Assembly (NCBI GenBank): GCA_946413885.1
Contig: CAMKMK010000100.1
Span: 1 to 8,494 of the forward strand
DNA length: 8,494 nucleotides
Source: an uncultured Prevotellaceae bacterium
Lineage (GTDB): Bacteria > Bacteroidota > Bacteroidia > Bacteroidales > Bacteroidaceae
Direction of reading: 5' to 3'
Shown: piece by piece, positions 1 to 5,533 of the stretch
Layout of the letters: each line of letters opens with the position of its first letter
Numbering within the stretch: position 1 is the stretch's first letter
Position numbers and translations under genes: made by a program
Notes under the pieces: model-generated
Seen by the model: the letters and a program-made list of their open reading frames with translations, nothing else
Told to the model about the DNA's origin: nothing
Database searches by the model: none

Positions 1-684
1 GAAATAGGTATATAAAATAATGGTATAGATGATGATGGCAGGCGAGAGGATAAAGTTAAGGATCAATCTCAGCACTTTCGCTGGCTCGCTAACCTTATCC
101 TCATCGTTAGTGATAAAGGTGAAGCAAATTTGTGGAGCCAGTACGAACCAGATAAACTGGAAGATGTGCTCATAGAAATGTTTGGGATCATCAATACCAA
201 AGATATAGAAGAACGAGTGGATGATAGCCAGAACAGCCATGTTGAGGATACCTGTAATGAGGATGCCTAAGAACAATTGTGTCACCACATGGATAGCATG
301 GGCAGCAAAGGTCTGGTTATTCATCTTCCTGATGCCTACCACAAGGAGTATGGCAGCCAAAGCATACGTGAAATAGAACCCGTATGTCCAAAGGAATGGT
401 TTCAGGTTGAGAGTTATCAACAGGAAAAAAATGAAGAAAGAAGCTAAATAGAGCCAGCGATTGACTTTCCTGAGCCAAAACGTAAATACGACCAGAGGAA
501 TAAAAAGCCAAAGGATATCAACATTCACTCCGCTTTCCATTCTGCATGTCACACTACTCCATACGCCTTTTTCTGTATGCCATGCGGCAATGAAGAAGAA
601 AGCCAATCCAAGGGCGGCTTCCACAGGAAACTTCTGAGGGCTGCGCAATAACTGCTGCAGCATAGTCTTGATCTTTGAATTCAT
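1..684 (-). CDS. Multi-pass membrane protein, probable DUF4153 family (N-terminal part, cut by left edge)
   Basis: Reading the minus strand from ATG at 684-682 gives 228 codons with no stop before the window edge, so the C-terminus is missing. The product is very hydrophobic. A short basic amphipathic start (about residues 1-20) is followed by membrane segments near 21-36, 54-70, 77-94, 98-118, 130-160, 173-191 and 207-228. Features such as the segment ITLNLKPFLWTYGFYFTYAL and the cytosolic-looking loop TNDEDKVSEPAKVLR recall the Bacteroidales DUF4153 proteins, an uncharacterised inner-membrane family. That assignment is from memory and is moderate; the membrane topology is clear from the sequence. 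A Bacteroidetes -7 box lies 49 bp upstream of the start. No clear ribosome binding site is visible, as is usual in this phylum. The gene is separated from the operon to its right by a terminator, so it is probably its own transcription unit. No specific function can be given. Confidence 0.72.
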   Translation of the reverse strand, partial: MNSKIKTMLQQLLRSPQKFPVEAALGLAFFFIAAWHTEKGVWSSVTCRMESGVNVDILWLFIPLVVFTFWLRKVNRWLYLASFFIFFLLITLNLKPFLWTYGFYFTYALAAILLVVGIRKMNNQTFAAHAIHVVTQLFLGILITGILNMAVLAIIHSFFYIFGIDDPKHFYEHIFQFIWFVLAPQICFTFITNDEDKVSEPAKVLRLILNFILSPAIIIYTIILYTYF

Positions 685-732
685 GTCCTAACTATCCTAT
701 CTTGTAATATAGTGCCATTACCAGCTATGTTG

Positions 733-740
733 CAAATTTA
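733..740 (-). promoter_or_regulatory. Bacteroidetes-type -7 promoter box for the DUF4153-like gene
   Basis: The minus strand reads TAAATTTG, followed by CA, which fits the TAnnTTTG consensus of the Bacteroidetes housekeeping sigma factor. It lies 49 bp upstream of the ATG at 684. No clean TTTG -33 element is seen at the usual 19-21 bp spacing, so the assignment rests on the -7 box and its position. Confidence 0.5.
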
Positions 741-850
741 CTGAAATTCTCTGTATGTTGATGCAGTCGTGCGCAAACTTTAACTTATTGTAATATTTCA
801 GGCCCATAAAATATAATAAGGTTAAGGCCTCATGTCGTATCATAAATCAC

Positions 851-938
851 AACGTGTTGTCTTTGCAGGAAGAACGTGTTGATTTTGCAATTTCAACGTG
901 TTGTCTTTTCGACTTCAACGTGTCGAGTTTTTTTCTAA
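851..938. repeat. Four tandem 22-bp direct repeats with core AACGTGTTG
   Basis: Units start at 851, 873, 895 and 917, an exact 22-bp period. The first three share the 9-base core AACGTGTTG, and the fourth has AACGTGTCG. Each core is followed by one or two variable bases and a T-rich block (CTTTGCA, TTTTGCA, CTTTTCGA, GTTTTTTT). The last five or six bases of each unit vary, and two end in TTTC or CTTC. A degraded extra unit may begin at 829 (CTCATGTCG, six of nine core bases matching, in phase). The array lies 167 bp upstream of the DUF4153-like start and beyond the operon terminator. A 22-bp period is about two helical turns and would place repeated sites on one face of the DNA, so a regulator-binding array is possible; a genome-wide intergenic repeat family is the alternative. 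There are no spacers, so it is not a CRISPR. Confidence 0.85.
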
Positions 939-980
939 GAAATGAGGTTGAAAAATTGTCTTGTCCTGATTGACTCAATT

Positions 981-1021
981 AAAAAAAAGTGTCTGCCGAA
1001 TTTCCTGTCGACAGACACTTT
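981..1021 (-). terminator. Rho-independent terminator of the minus-strand operon
   Basis: The arms AAAGTGTCTG (986-995) and CAGACACTTT (1012-1021) pair over 10 bp. After one mismatch, CGA (997-999) pairs with TCG (1008-1010), leaving an 8-base loop. On the minus strand the hairpin is followed directly by a run of T from the eight A residues at 981-988, as needed for intrinsic termination. It begins 27 bases past the stop codon of the TIM-barrel gene. On the plus strand no U-tract follows, so it acts leftward only. Confidence 0.9.
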
Positions 1022-1047
1022 CCTTAATTGTAATATGGTAAAGAGAT

Positions 1048-1950
1048 TTATGCCTCTTCCCACTGTTTGCGAAGCAATTCTACTGATGCTGGCAGCACAG
1101 TTGCCTTGTCGCCATCGCATCCGCACTCGTAGCTGATAAAGCCTGGATAGCCCATCTCTTTGAGTGCGCGCATACCATCTCTGTAGTCGTCTTTTTCGCC
1201 ATCTTCGATTGGAGTCTTGCGACGACCACGACTGGCGATATGAACGTGCTGCAGATACTTGGTGCCAGCTGCCATGAAGGCTGCATAGTCAGAAGTTTCT
1301 TCCTGCATGTGCCAGAAGTCACCCATACACTTTACGCCTTCACTGTCAGAGTCGCGACAGATTGCTGCGGCATCAGCTACCAGACGCATATAGAAGCACT
1401 CGTTTCTGTTGAGTGGCTCCAGAATGACGGTAGTGCCACACTGAACAGCGAATTCACCCAACTCGTGCAGCTGCTCGCACAGATAGTTGCGTGTATCCAT
1501 CGTGTGAGGTTTGCATGGACTCTGACCATTGAATGCAGGAACCATGATGACGCCACATGAGCCAAGCTTGCCAGCAGCCTCGATAATCTCACGCATACTC
1601 TTGTCGAATGCGTCCTTCTGTTCATCTTCAGCCAGAATGAATCCATCAAAGCCAGCGCAGATAGCACCTAATTTAATGTTGCGACCTTTCAGGGCATTCG
1701 TGAGTTCTTCAACACGACCTGCCAAACCACGGCCTCCAACTTCCAGACCTGTAACACCAAGACTTTCCATGTAGTCAAGCTTTTCGTTCAGGTTCTCGCC
1801 GATGGGGATGCCTTCCTGGAAACAGATGTTCAGGGGAGTCTCATTCTTCTTCTCTTTCTTTGGGGCACATGAAGCCAACAGAGTGGTAGGAGCGAGACTG
1901 GCAGCTGCTAATCCAGACATGGAACCAAGCAGAAAATTACGTCTTTTCAT
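1048..1950 (-). CDS. Exported xylose-isomerase-like TIM-barrel protein (sugar phosphate isomerase/epimerase family)
   Basis: The product has 300 residues. It opens with MKRRNFLLG, a twin-arginine-like leader, then a hydrophobic stretch and a lipobox LLASC with Cys28, so it is predicted to be exported and lipidated. The rest (about 40-298) resembles the xylose isomerase-like / AP-endonuclease-2 TIM-barrel superfamily. Candidate metal and active-site residues are Glu178 (VILEPLNRN), Asp211 and His214 (GDFWHM), His235/His237 (HVHIASRGR) and Glu275 (SYECGCDGD). Such barrels usually isomerise or epimerise sugars, or carry out elimination chemistry on oxidised sugars; the substrate cannot be read here. 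The start at 1950 is chosen over an in-frame ATG at 2034, which would overlap the preceding gene and bury the signal peptide. AAGGA lies 7 bases upstream of the chosen start. It is the last gene of the operon, 25 bp after the Gfo/Idh/MocA gene, and the terminator follows. Confidence 0.88.
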   Translation of the reverse strand: MKRRNFLLGSMSGLAAASLAPTTLLASCAPKKEKKNETPLNICFQEGIPIGENLNEKLDYMESLGVTGLEVGGRGLAGRVEELTNALKGRNIKLGAICAGFDGFILAEDEQKDAFDKSMREIIEAAGKLGSCGVIMVPAFNGQSPCKPHTMDTRNYLCEQLHELGEFAVQCGTTVILEPLNRNECFYMRLVADAAAICRDSDSEGVKCMGDFWHMQEETSDYAAFMAAGTKYLQHVHIASRGRRKTPIEDGEKDDYRDGMRALKEMGYPGFISYECGCDGDKATVLPASVELLRKQWEEA

Positions 1951-1957
1951 AAATGTG

Positions 1958-1962
1958 TCCTT
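1958..1962 (-). promoter_or_regulatory. Shine-Dalgarno site that fixes the TIM-barrel gene start
   Basis: The minus strand reads AAGGA followed by seven bases and then the ATG at 1950. It is the only convincing ribosome binding site among the minus-strand operon genes, and it supports the internal start over the longer open frame. Confidence 0.6.
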
Positions 1963-1975
1963 ATTTATTGTGTGA

Positions 1976-3343
1976 TTACTCCTTTGCAGTACCAGGAACG
2001 GGCACTTTGTAGTTAGCCAAATCCAAGGGACCAAGCTCCAACTTCTCAGGCATGTAGTCCATAGGTGACTGAGTCATCTCGTCCCAATTGGTGGTATTGC
2101 CTGTATATGCTGCCTCACGTGCCATGATGGCTGCCATACATGATGTGGCACATTCTGTAGCCTCCTCGTGTGCAGTGCCTCTGCGGATATGATTTACCCA
2201 ATCTACATGCTCCAATACATATGGATCATGCTGCTGGAATTCCTGGCCAGCCTTCTCGCTGTCATACTTCCATATAACGTTGCCCTCGAGATCCTTGATC
2301 TCATTGGTTGCGCTACTCCAAGAACCCTTTGCACCCTGGATGAACTCGCTGACATTGCTGCTGCAGCCATCAATCTGGCGGCACATACTGTGCAGATGAA
2401 TGCCATTCTCCATAGTGAAGTCTGTGCTGAACATATCGAACTGATCACCAGTGATACGACGATGACGAGCACCAAAAGATGTTGCGCTTACGGGTTTCAA
2501 ACCACTCATCCAGAGGAATACATCGATATTGTGAACGTGCTGCTCTACGATGTGGTCACCACTCAGCCACTTCCAGTTCACCCAGTCGCGGATGTTCCAC
2601 TCCATGTCTGTCCAACCAGCCTCACGCTGACGATACCACAGCATACCCTGGTTCCAATATACATTACCACCAGTAATCTCGCCAATGATACCAGCCTGAA
2701 TCTGCTTGTTGGCCTCAACATAGTTGCGCTGATGATGTCTCTGAGTTCCCGTTACAACGCTCAAACCCTTAGCCTGTGCCTGCTTGGCAGTTGCCATGAT
2801 GGTGCGATAGCCTTTGGGATCTACTGCGATAGGTTTCTCAAGGAATGAGTGAACGCCCTTTTCAGTTGCATATTGGAAATGAGTGGGGCGGAATACAGGA
2901 GGAGTTGCGATGATTACCATGTCAACACCAGAATCAATGACTTTCTGATAAGCATCGAAACCTACGAAACATTTGTCTTCAGGAACTTCCTGCTGGCGAT
3001 CATTCTTCAATTTGTCGCGCAGGCCGAACAGACGATCAGCAAACACATCTCCCAGGGCTGTAACTGTGATGCCATTTGCAGCATCCAGCAGATTGATGAT
3101 GGCACCTGAGCCACGACCTCCACAACCAATAACGCCAACTTTCAGCTCCTTGCCGTCGTCAGCCTTGTCTGGCATGTCAGGAACATAGAACTCTCCCTCT
3201 TTCTTTAAGGGAGTGTTTACTGATGCCTTACTACCACCAGTGCAGCTGCTCAGAACTGCTGGGGCAATCATACCTGCAGCACCTATCAAGGCACCGTTGG
3301 TCAGGAATTTTCTTCTGCTTAAACCTTCTTTTTCCATTTTCAT
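1976..3343 (-). CDS. Exported Gfo/Idh/MocA-family oxidoreductase (Tat/lipoprotein leader)
   Basis: The product has 455 residues. The leader holds LSRRKFL (8-14), a hydrophobic core and a lipobox LSSC with Cys34, so it is a probable Tat-exported, lipid-anchored protein. The N-terminal Rossmann fold begins at KVGVIGCGGRGSG (68-80), the dinucleotide-binding glycine loop. The family signature EKP follows at 169-171 (FLEKPIAVD), where the lysine is normally catalytic. The C-terminal alpha/beta domain has the segment GDHIVEQHVHNIDVFLWM (262-279) with several conserved-looking histidines and an aspartate. Family members oxidise or reduce sugars and polyols with NAD(P); the substrate here is unknown. 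An exported member must carry its cofactor across folded, as glucose-fructose oxidoreductase of Zymomonas does. It is 46 bp downstream of the cytochrome-FGE gene with no visible promoter, and 25 bp upstream of the TIM-barrel gene. A second ATG two codons in (3337) is an alternative start. Confidence 0.92.
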   Translation of the reverse strand: MKMEKEGLSRRKFLTNGALIGAAGMIAPAVLSSCTGGSKASVNTPLKKEGEFYVPDMPDKADDGKELKVGVIGCGGRGSGAIINLLDAANGITVTALGDVFADRLFGLRDKLKNDRQQEVPEDKCFVGFDAYQKVIDSGVDMVIIATPPVFRPTHFQYATEKGVHSFLEKPIAVDPKGYRTIMATAKQAQAKGLSVVTGTQRHHQRNYVEANKQIQAGIIGEITGGNVYWNQGMLWYRQREAGWTDMEWNIRDWVNWKWLSGDHIVEQHVHNIDVFLWMSGLKPVSATSFGARHRRITGDQFDMFSTDFTMENGIHLHSMCRQIDGCSSNVSEFIQGAKGSWSSATNEIKDLEGNVIWKYDSEKAGQEFQQHDPYVLEHVDWVNHIRRGTAHEEATECATSCMAAIMAREAAYTGNTTNWDEMTQSPMDYMPEKLELGPLDLANYKVPVPGTAKE

Positions 3344-3389
3344 TTTGTTTAATAAAATAATGAAATACCTTATTTATTATTATATGATG

Positions 3390-4937
3390 TTATTTTGCAT
3401 TTATTCCATCAGGAACCTCACAAACAATACGGAATCCTATTCCCTTCATGTCGCTCAACCACCAGATACTCTTTGGATTCTGAGGGTCAGTCTTCAACCA
3501 TGCCTCATAATTGGAATGTGCTCGAGCTGCACATCTCAAGTCCTTTGCATCATCAGCATACGACCCACCTCGTACGACATAGTCTGTACCTGATGCAGGT
3601 CCCTTGGGATCCACAGCACCATCTTTCACATTCTTGTAGGCATCCTCAGCATACCAATCCTGGCAATATTCCATTACGTTACCCAGCATATTCTTCAGAC
3701 CAAATGGGTTGGGTGCCACCTTTGTGGGTTCCTGCGTGCGATTCTTGCTGTTGTTGGCATAGATGGTGTAGCGATTGATATTGACGGTATCCACTCCAAA
3801 AATCTTGTTCCAGAAGCCTTCGTTGCTGTATTTCCTTGGCTTTCCTTCGAAGAAATAGGGAGTGTCTGTACCGCCACGAGCGGCATATTCCCATTCAGCC
3901 TCTGTTGGCAAGCGGTATTTCTTTCCTGTCTTTAACGACAACCATTGACAGTAAGTCTCAGCTGCATAATGAGTCATCGTTATAGCAGGGCGGTTTCCCA
4001 TTCCCCAACCTTGATCTGGAGACCCAAAGGGTGGGGTAGGACCTGATACAACATCCACATCAGGACGAGAATTGTTGGCGTAGATAGCCTCTGGTTTTGT
4101 GCGGCCTTCTGACATGGTTTCAACATAGAAAGCCCAATATTGGTTCCAGGTAACTTCAACTTCAGCCATGAAGAAAGGAGAGATAGTTACGCTATGTTTT
4201 GGATACTCGTCCTCATTGCTGAAGGAATCTCCCTTGTCGCTTCCCATTTGGAAAGTGCCGCCAGGAATAGCCACCATGTTTATGCTTGAACGTGTTTTGG
4301 GGATGGTCTCTGTGAAATTCTTGAACTCCTTTATCTCAGTCGCAGCCTCATAAACGACACCAGATGTATCAATCGGAGCAGAGTTCATCTTTTCATGTTT
4401 GTAACCTGGTATAAAGTGACCTACATCCAAGTGACAACTTACACATTGCAGGTCTAACTTCTCCTCGTTCTCCTCATAATAGAGATGAGCTGCCACTCCA
4501 TCATCACTTAGTCCCTGAGGGAACAAATTGATGTGGCATTTCTTGCAGGATTCGTTGAATACAATCTTGGGGGCATATTCAACATCACGTTTGGCTGCAA
4601 AATCCAGTTCGCTGGTATCTTTAGTCAGGTAGGACCAGATGTCTTTCATTCCCATACTGGCTTTTGCCGTGAAGTGCTTGAAAGTTCCTTTGGGAGGCAA
4701 ATGACAAGCGACACACTCAGTCATTACACCGCTCTCGTTCATGTAGTGAACAGACTTCTTCCAGTTGTTCTCAGCCTCAGGGTGAATATGGCAAGACATA
4801 CAAGCCTCGTTCGTGGAGCTTTTCTCGTAATAGTAGTCAGCGACCAACATGATGGCAAATCCTGCCAACAGACCACCTAACGCAGTCCGTACGTATTTGT
4901 TTTCCTTTTTGCCTCTGTTGTTTATACTTCTGGGCAT
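3390..4937 (-). CDS. Tetraheme NapC/NirT-type cytochrome c fused to an FGE-sulfatase-like domain
   Basis: The 515-residue product begins with a basic stretch and one membrane helix (about 17-36), then a cytochrome part with four CxxCH heme sites: CMSCH (46-50), CVACH (75-79), CKKCH (131-135) and CVSCH (165-169). Helix, spacing and the AHLYY...CVSCHLDVGH block match NapC/NirT/NrfH quinol-oxidising cytochromes. After a linker, residues 219-508 form an FGE-sulfatase (SUMF1-like) domain: MVAIPGGTFQMGS, YRLPTEAEWEYAARGG (341-356), NMLGNVMEYCQDWY (416-429), RGGSY (456-460) and GFRIV (501-505). The cysteine pair that binds copper in true FGE, normally just after RGGS(Y/W), is absent; ADDAKDL stands there. 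The domain is therefore unlikely to make formylglycine and may be structural or bind a ligand. Both parts should face the periplasm. The start lies 16 bp after the upstream small gene, with no clear ribosome binding site. Domain calls are strong; the role is unknown. Confidence 0.92.
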   Translation of the reverse strand: MPRSINNRGKKENKYVRTALGGLLAGFAIMLVADYYYEKSSTNEACMSCHIHPEAENNWKKSVHYMNESGVMTECVACHLPPKGTFKHFTAKASMGMKDIWSYLTKDTSELDFAAKRDVEYAPKIVFNESCKKCHINLFPQGLSDDGVAAHLYYEENEEKLDLQCVSCHLDVGHFIPGYKHEKMNSAPIDTSGVVYEAATEIKEFKNFTETIPKTRSSINMVAIPGGTFQMGSDKGDSFSNEDEYPKHSVTISPFFMAEVEVTWNQYWAFYVETMSEGRTKPEAIYANNSRPDVDVVSGPTPPFGSPDQGWGMGNRPAITMTHYAAETYCQWLSLKTGKKYRLPTEAEWEYAARGGTDTPYFFEGKPRKYSNEGFWNKIFGVDTVNINRYTIYANNSKNRTQEPTKVAPNPFGLKNMLGNVMEYCQDWYAEDAYKNVKDGAVDPKGPASGTDYVVRGGSYADDAKDLRCAARAHSNYEAWLKTDPQNPKSIWWLSDMKGIGFRIVCEVPDGINAK

Positions 4938-4953
4938 CTTTGATTGAATGTTT

Positions 4954-5364
4954 TTATTTCTTTTTCATGACCAGTTCGCGTGGTATCTTCACCAATTTCT
5001 TTCCAACAGCGCGCTTTACTACTTGCTGTCCTTCGAACTTCAACATCCAGGTGCTGTCAGAAGTCTGGGTCAGACTGATCTTTTGATTTTCGCTGCCCAG
5101 ATCATTGGCTACTTTGATGGTCACGTTTTTATCGTCCAATATATTAAATCCTGTAACGTACCAAACTCCGTAAATGTTTCCATTGAGATACCCGTTCATC
5201 GGTCCAAACATTTCTAAGCCAGGAACGTCGATGGATTCTTCATACAGATCTATGATGAGATTAATATTTTCATTTGGACAAGTCAATCCCATTTTCCATG
5301 GTCCTCCAGCATTCATGGTAATGCAGAGAAACAGTAAGACGGATGTGACGGCTTTTTTCATCAT
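4954..5364 (-). CDS. Small secreted protein of unknown function, first gene of the operon
   Basis: The product has 136 residues and is not one I recognise. It starts MMKKAVTSVLLFLC and continues with a short hydrophobic core; a Sec signal peptide with cleavage near Ala19 is likely. The mature part (about 117 residues) alternates polar and hydrophobic residues and is rich in Gly, Asn, Val and Thr, suggesting a small beta-sheet domain. It has one cysteine (LTCP) and ends in a basic tail (KIPRELVMKKK). The frame is open back to a TTG at 5385, but that codon lies inside the -7 promoter box, so the ATG at 5364 is used; an adjacent ATG at 5361 is equally possible. It lies 16 bp before the cytochrome-FGE gene and is almost certainly cotranscribed. 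A periplasmic partner of the cytochrome or of the two lipoproteins is an inference from position only. Confidence 0.75.
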   Translation of the reverse strand: MMKKAVTSVLLFLCITMNAGGPWKMGLTCPNENINLIIDLYEESIDVPGLEMFGPMNGYLNGNIYGVWYVTGFNILDDKNVTIKVANDLGSENQKISLTQTSDSTWMLKFEGQQVVKRAVGKKLVKIPRELVMKKK

Positions 5365-5382
5365 TTTGCAAAATATTCCAGA

Positions 5383-5390
5383 CAAAGATA
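5383..5390 (-). promoter_or_regulatory. -7 promoter box of the four-gene operon
   Basis: The minus strand reads TATCTTTG, a full match to TAnnTTTG, ending 18 bases before the ATG at 5364. The predicted transcript would have a very short leader of roughly 10-15 bases. No TTTG is seen at the standard -33 position. The upstream DNA is highly A/T-rich. Confidence 0.6.
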
Positions 5391-5495
5391 TAAATTATAC
5401 AATGTAATTTATCATCTTTTACACATTTTAAATAATAAATGACAGAAATTTGTGCTAAAAAACATTCTTCCCTTTCTATTTTGACAGATTTTTGT

Positions 5496-5503
5496 TACCT
5501 TTG
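5496..5503 (+). promoter_or_regulatory. -7 promoter box of glgA
   Basis: TACCTTTG matches TAnnTTTG and lies 30 bases before the ATG at 5534. A TTTG/TTGACA sequence sits at 5480-5486, but closer than the usual 19-21 bp, so the -33 element is uncertain. The box overlaps a possible TTG start at 5492 and therefore argues against that start. Confidence 0.6.
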
Positions 5504-5518
5504 TACCCGATTTGGGTA
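5504..5518 (+). promoter_or_regulatory. Perfect short inverted repeat across the expected glgA transcription start
   Basis: TACCC (5504-5508) and GGGTA (5514-5518) are perfect inverted arms around GATTT, directly after the -7 box and over the expected transcription start. It may be an operator or a small 5' hairpin. At 5 bp per arm, chance is also possible. Confidence 0.3.
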
Positions 5519-5533
5519 TTTATCAGACGTTCA

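Larger units (their letters stand above)
685..1047. other. Intergenic region between the four-gene operon and the DUF4153-like gene
   Basis: No coding region is supported in these 363 bases. From right to left the region holds a strong terminator for the operon (981-1021), an A/T-rich stretch (939-980), a four-unit 22-bp direct repeat array (851-938), a plain A/T-rich stretch (741-850) and a -7 promoter box for the leftward gene (733-740). The short ORFs crossing 935-1136 are not credible, because they run through the terminator hairpin into the end of the TIM-barrel gene. Confidence 0.7.

Noticed and set aside
800..830. AGGCC/GGCCT inverted repeat as a second terminator
   Set aside because: The stem is only 5 bp, the loop is about 21 bases, and no U-tract follows on either strand.
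851..938. CRISPR array or integron-like site
   Set aside because: The repeats are tandem with a 22-bp period and no spacers between them, and no cas or integrase gene is nearby.
1951..2034. In-frame N-terminal extension of the TIM-barrel gene
   Set aside because: It would overlap the end of the upstream gene and hide a good signal peptide; AAGGA lies seven bases before the ATG at 1950.
2168..2848. A 226-codon plus-strand ORF
   Set aside because: It lies wholly antisense to the Gfo/Idh/MocA gene, has no recognisable domain or start signals, and the minus-strand frame is a clear family match.
3395..3778. A 127-codon plus-strand ORF opposite the FGE-like domain
   Set aside because: It is low-complexity and His/Ser-rich, with no family match, and is antisense to conserved FGE motifs.
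5365..5385. TTG start at 5385 for the small secreted protein
   Set aside because: This codon is part of the -7 box TATCTTTG; ATG 5364 also gives a cleaner signal peptide.
5492..5533. TTG start for glgA at 5492
   Set aside because: The -7 box TACCTTTG covers 5496-5503, so transcription should begin after this codon, and the extra residues do not look like the family N-terminus.
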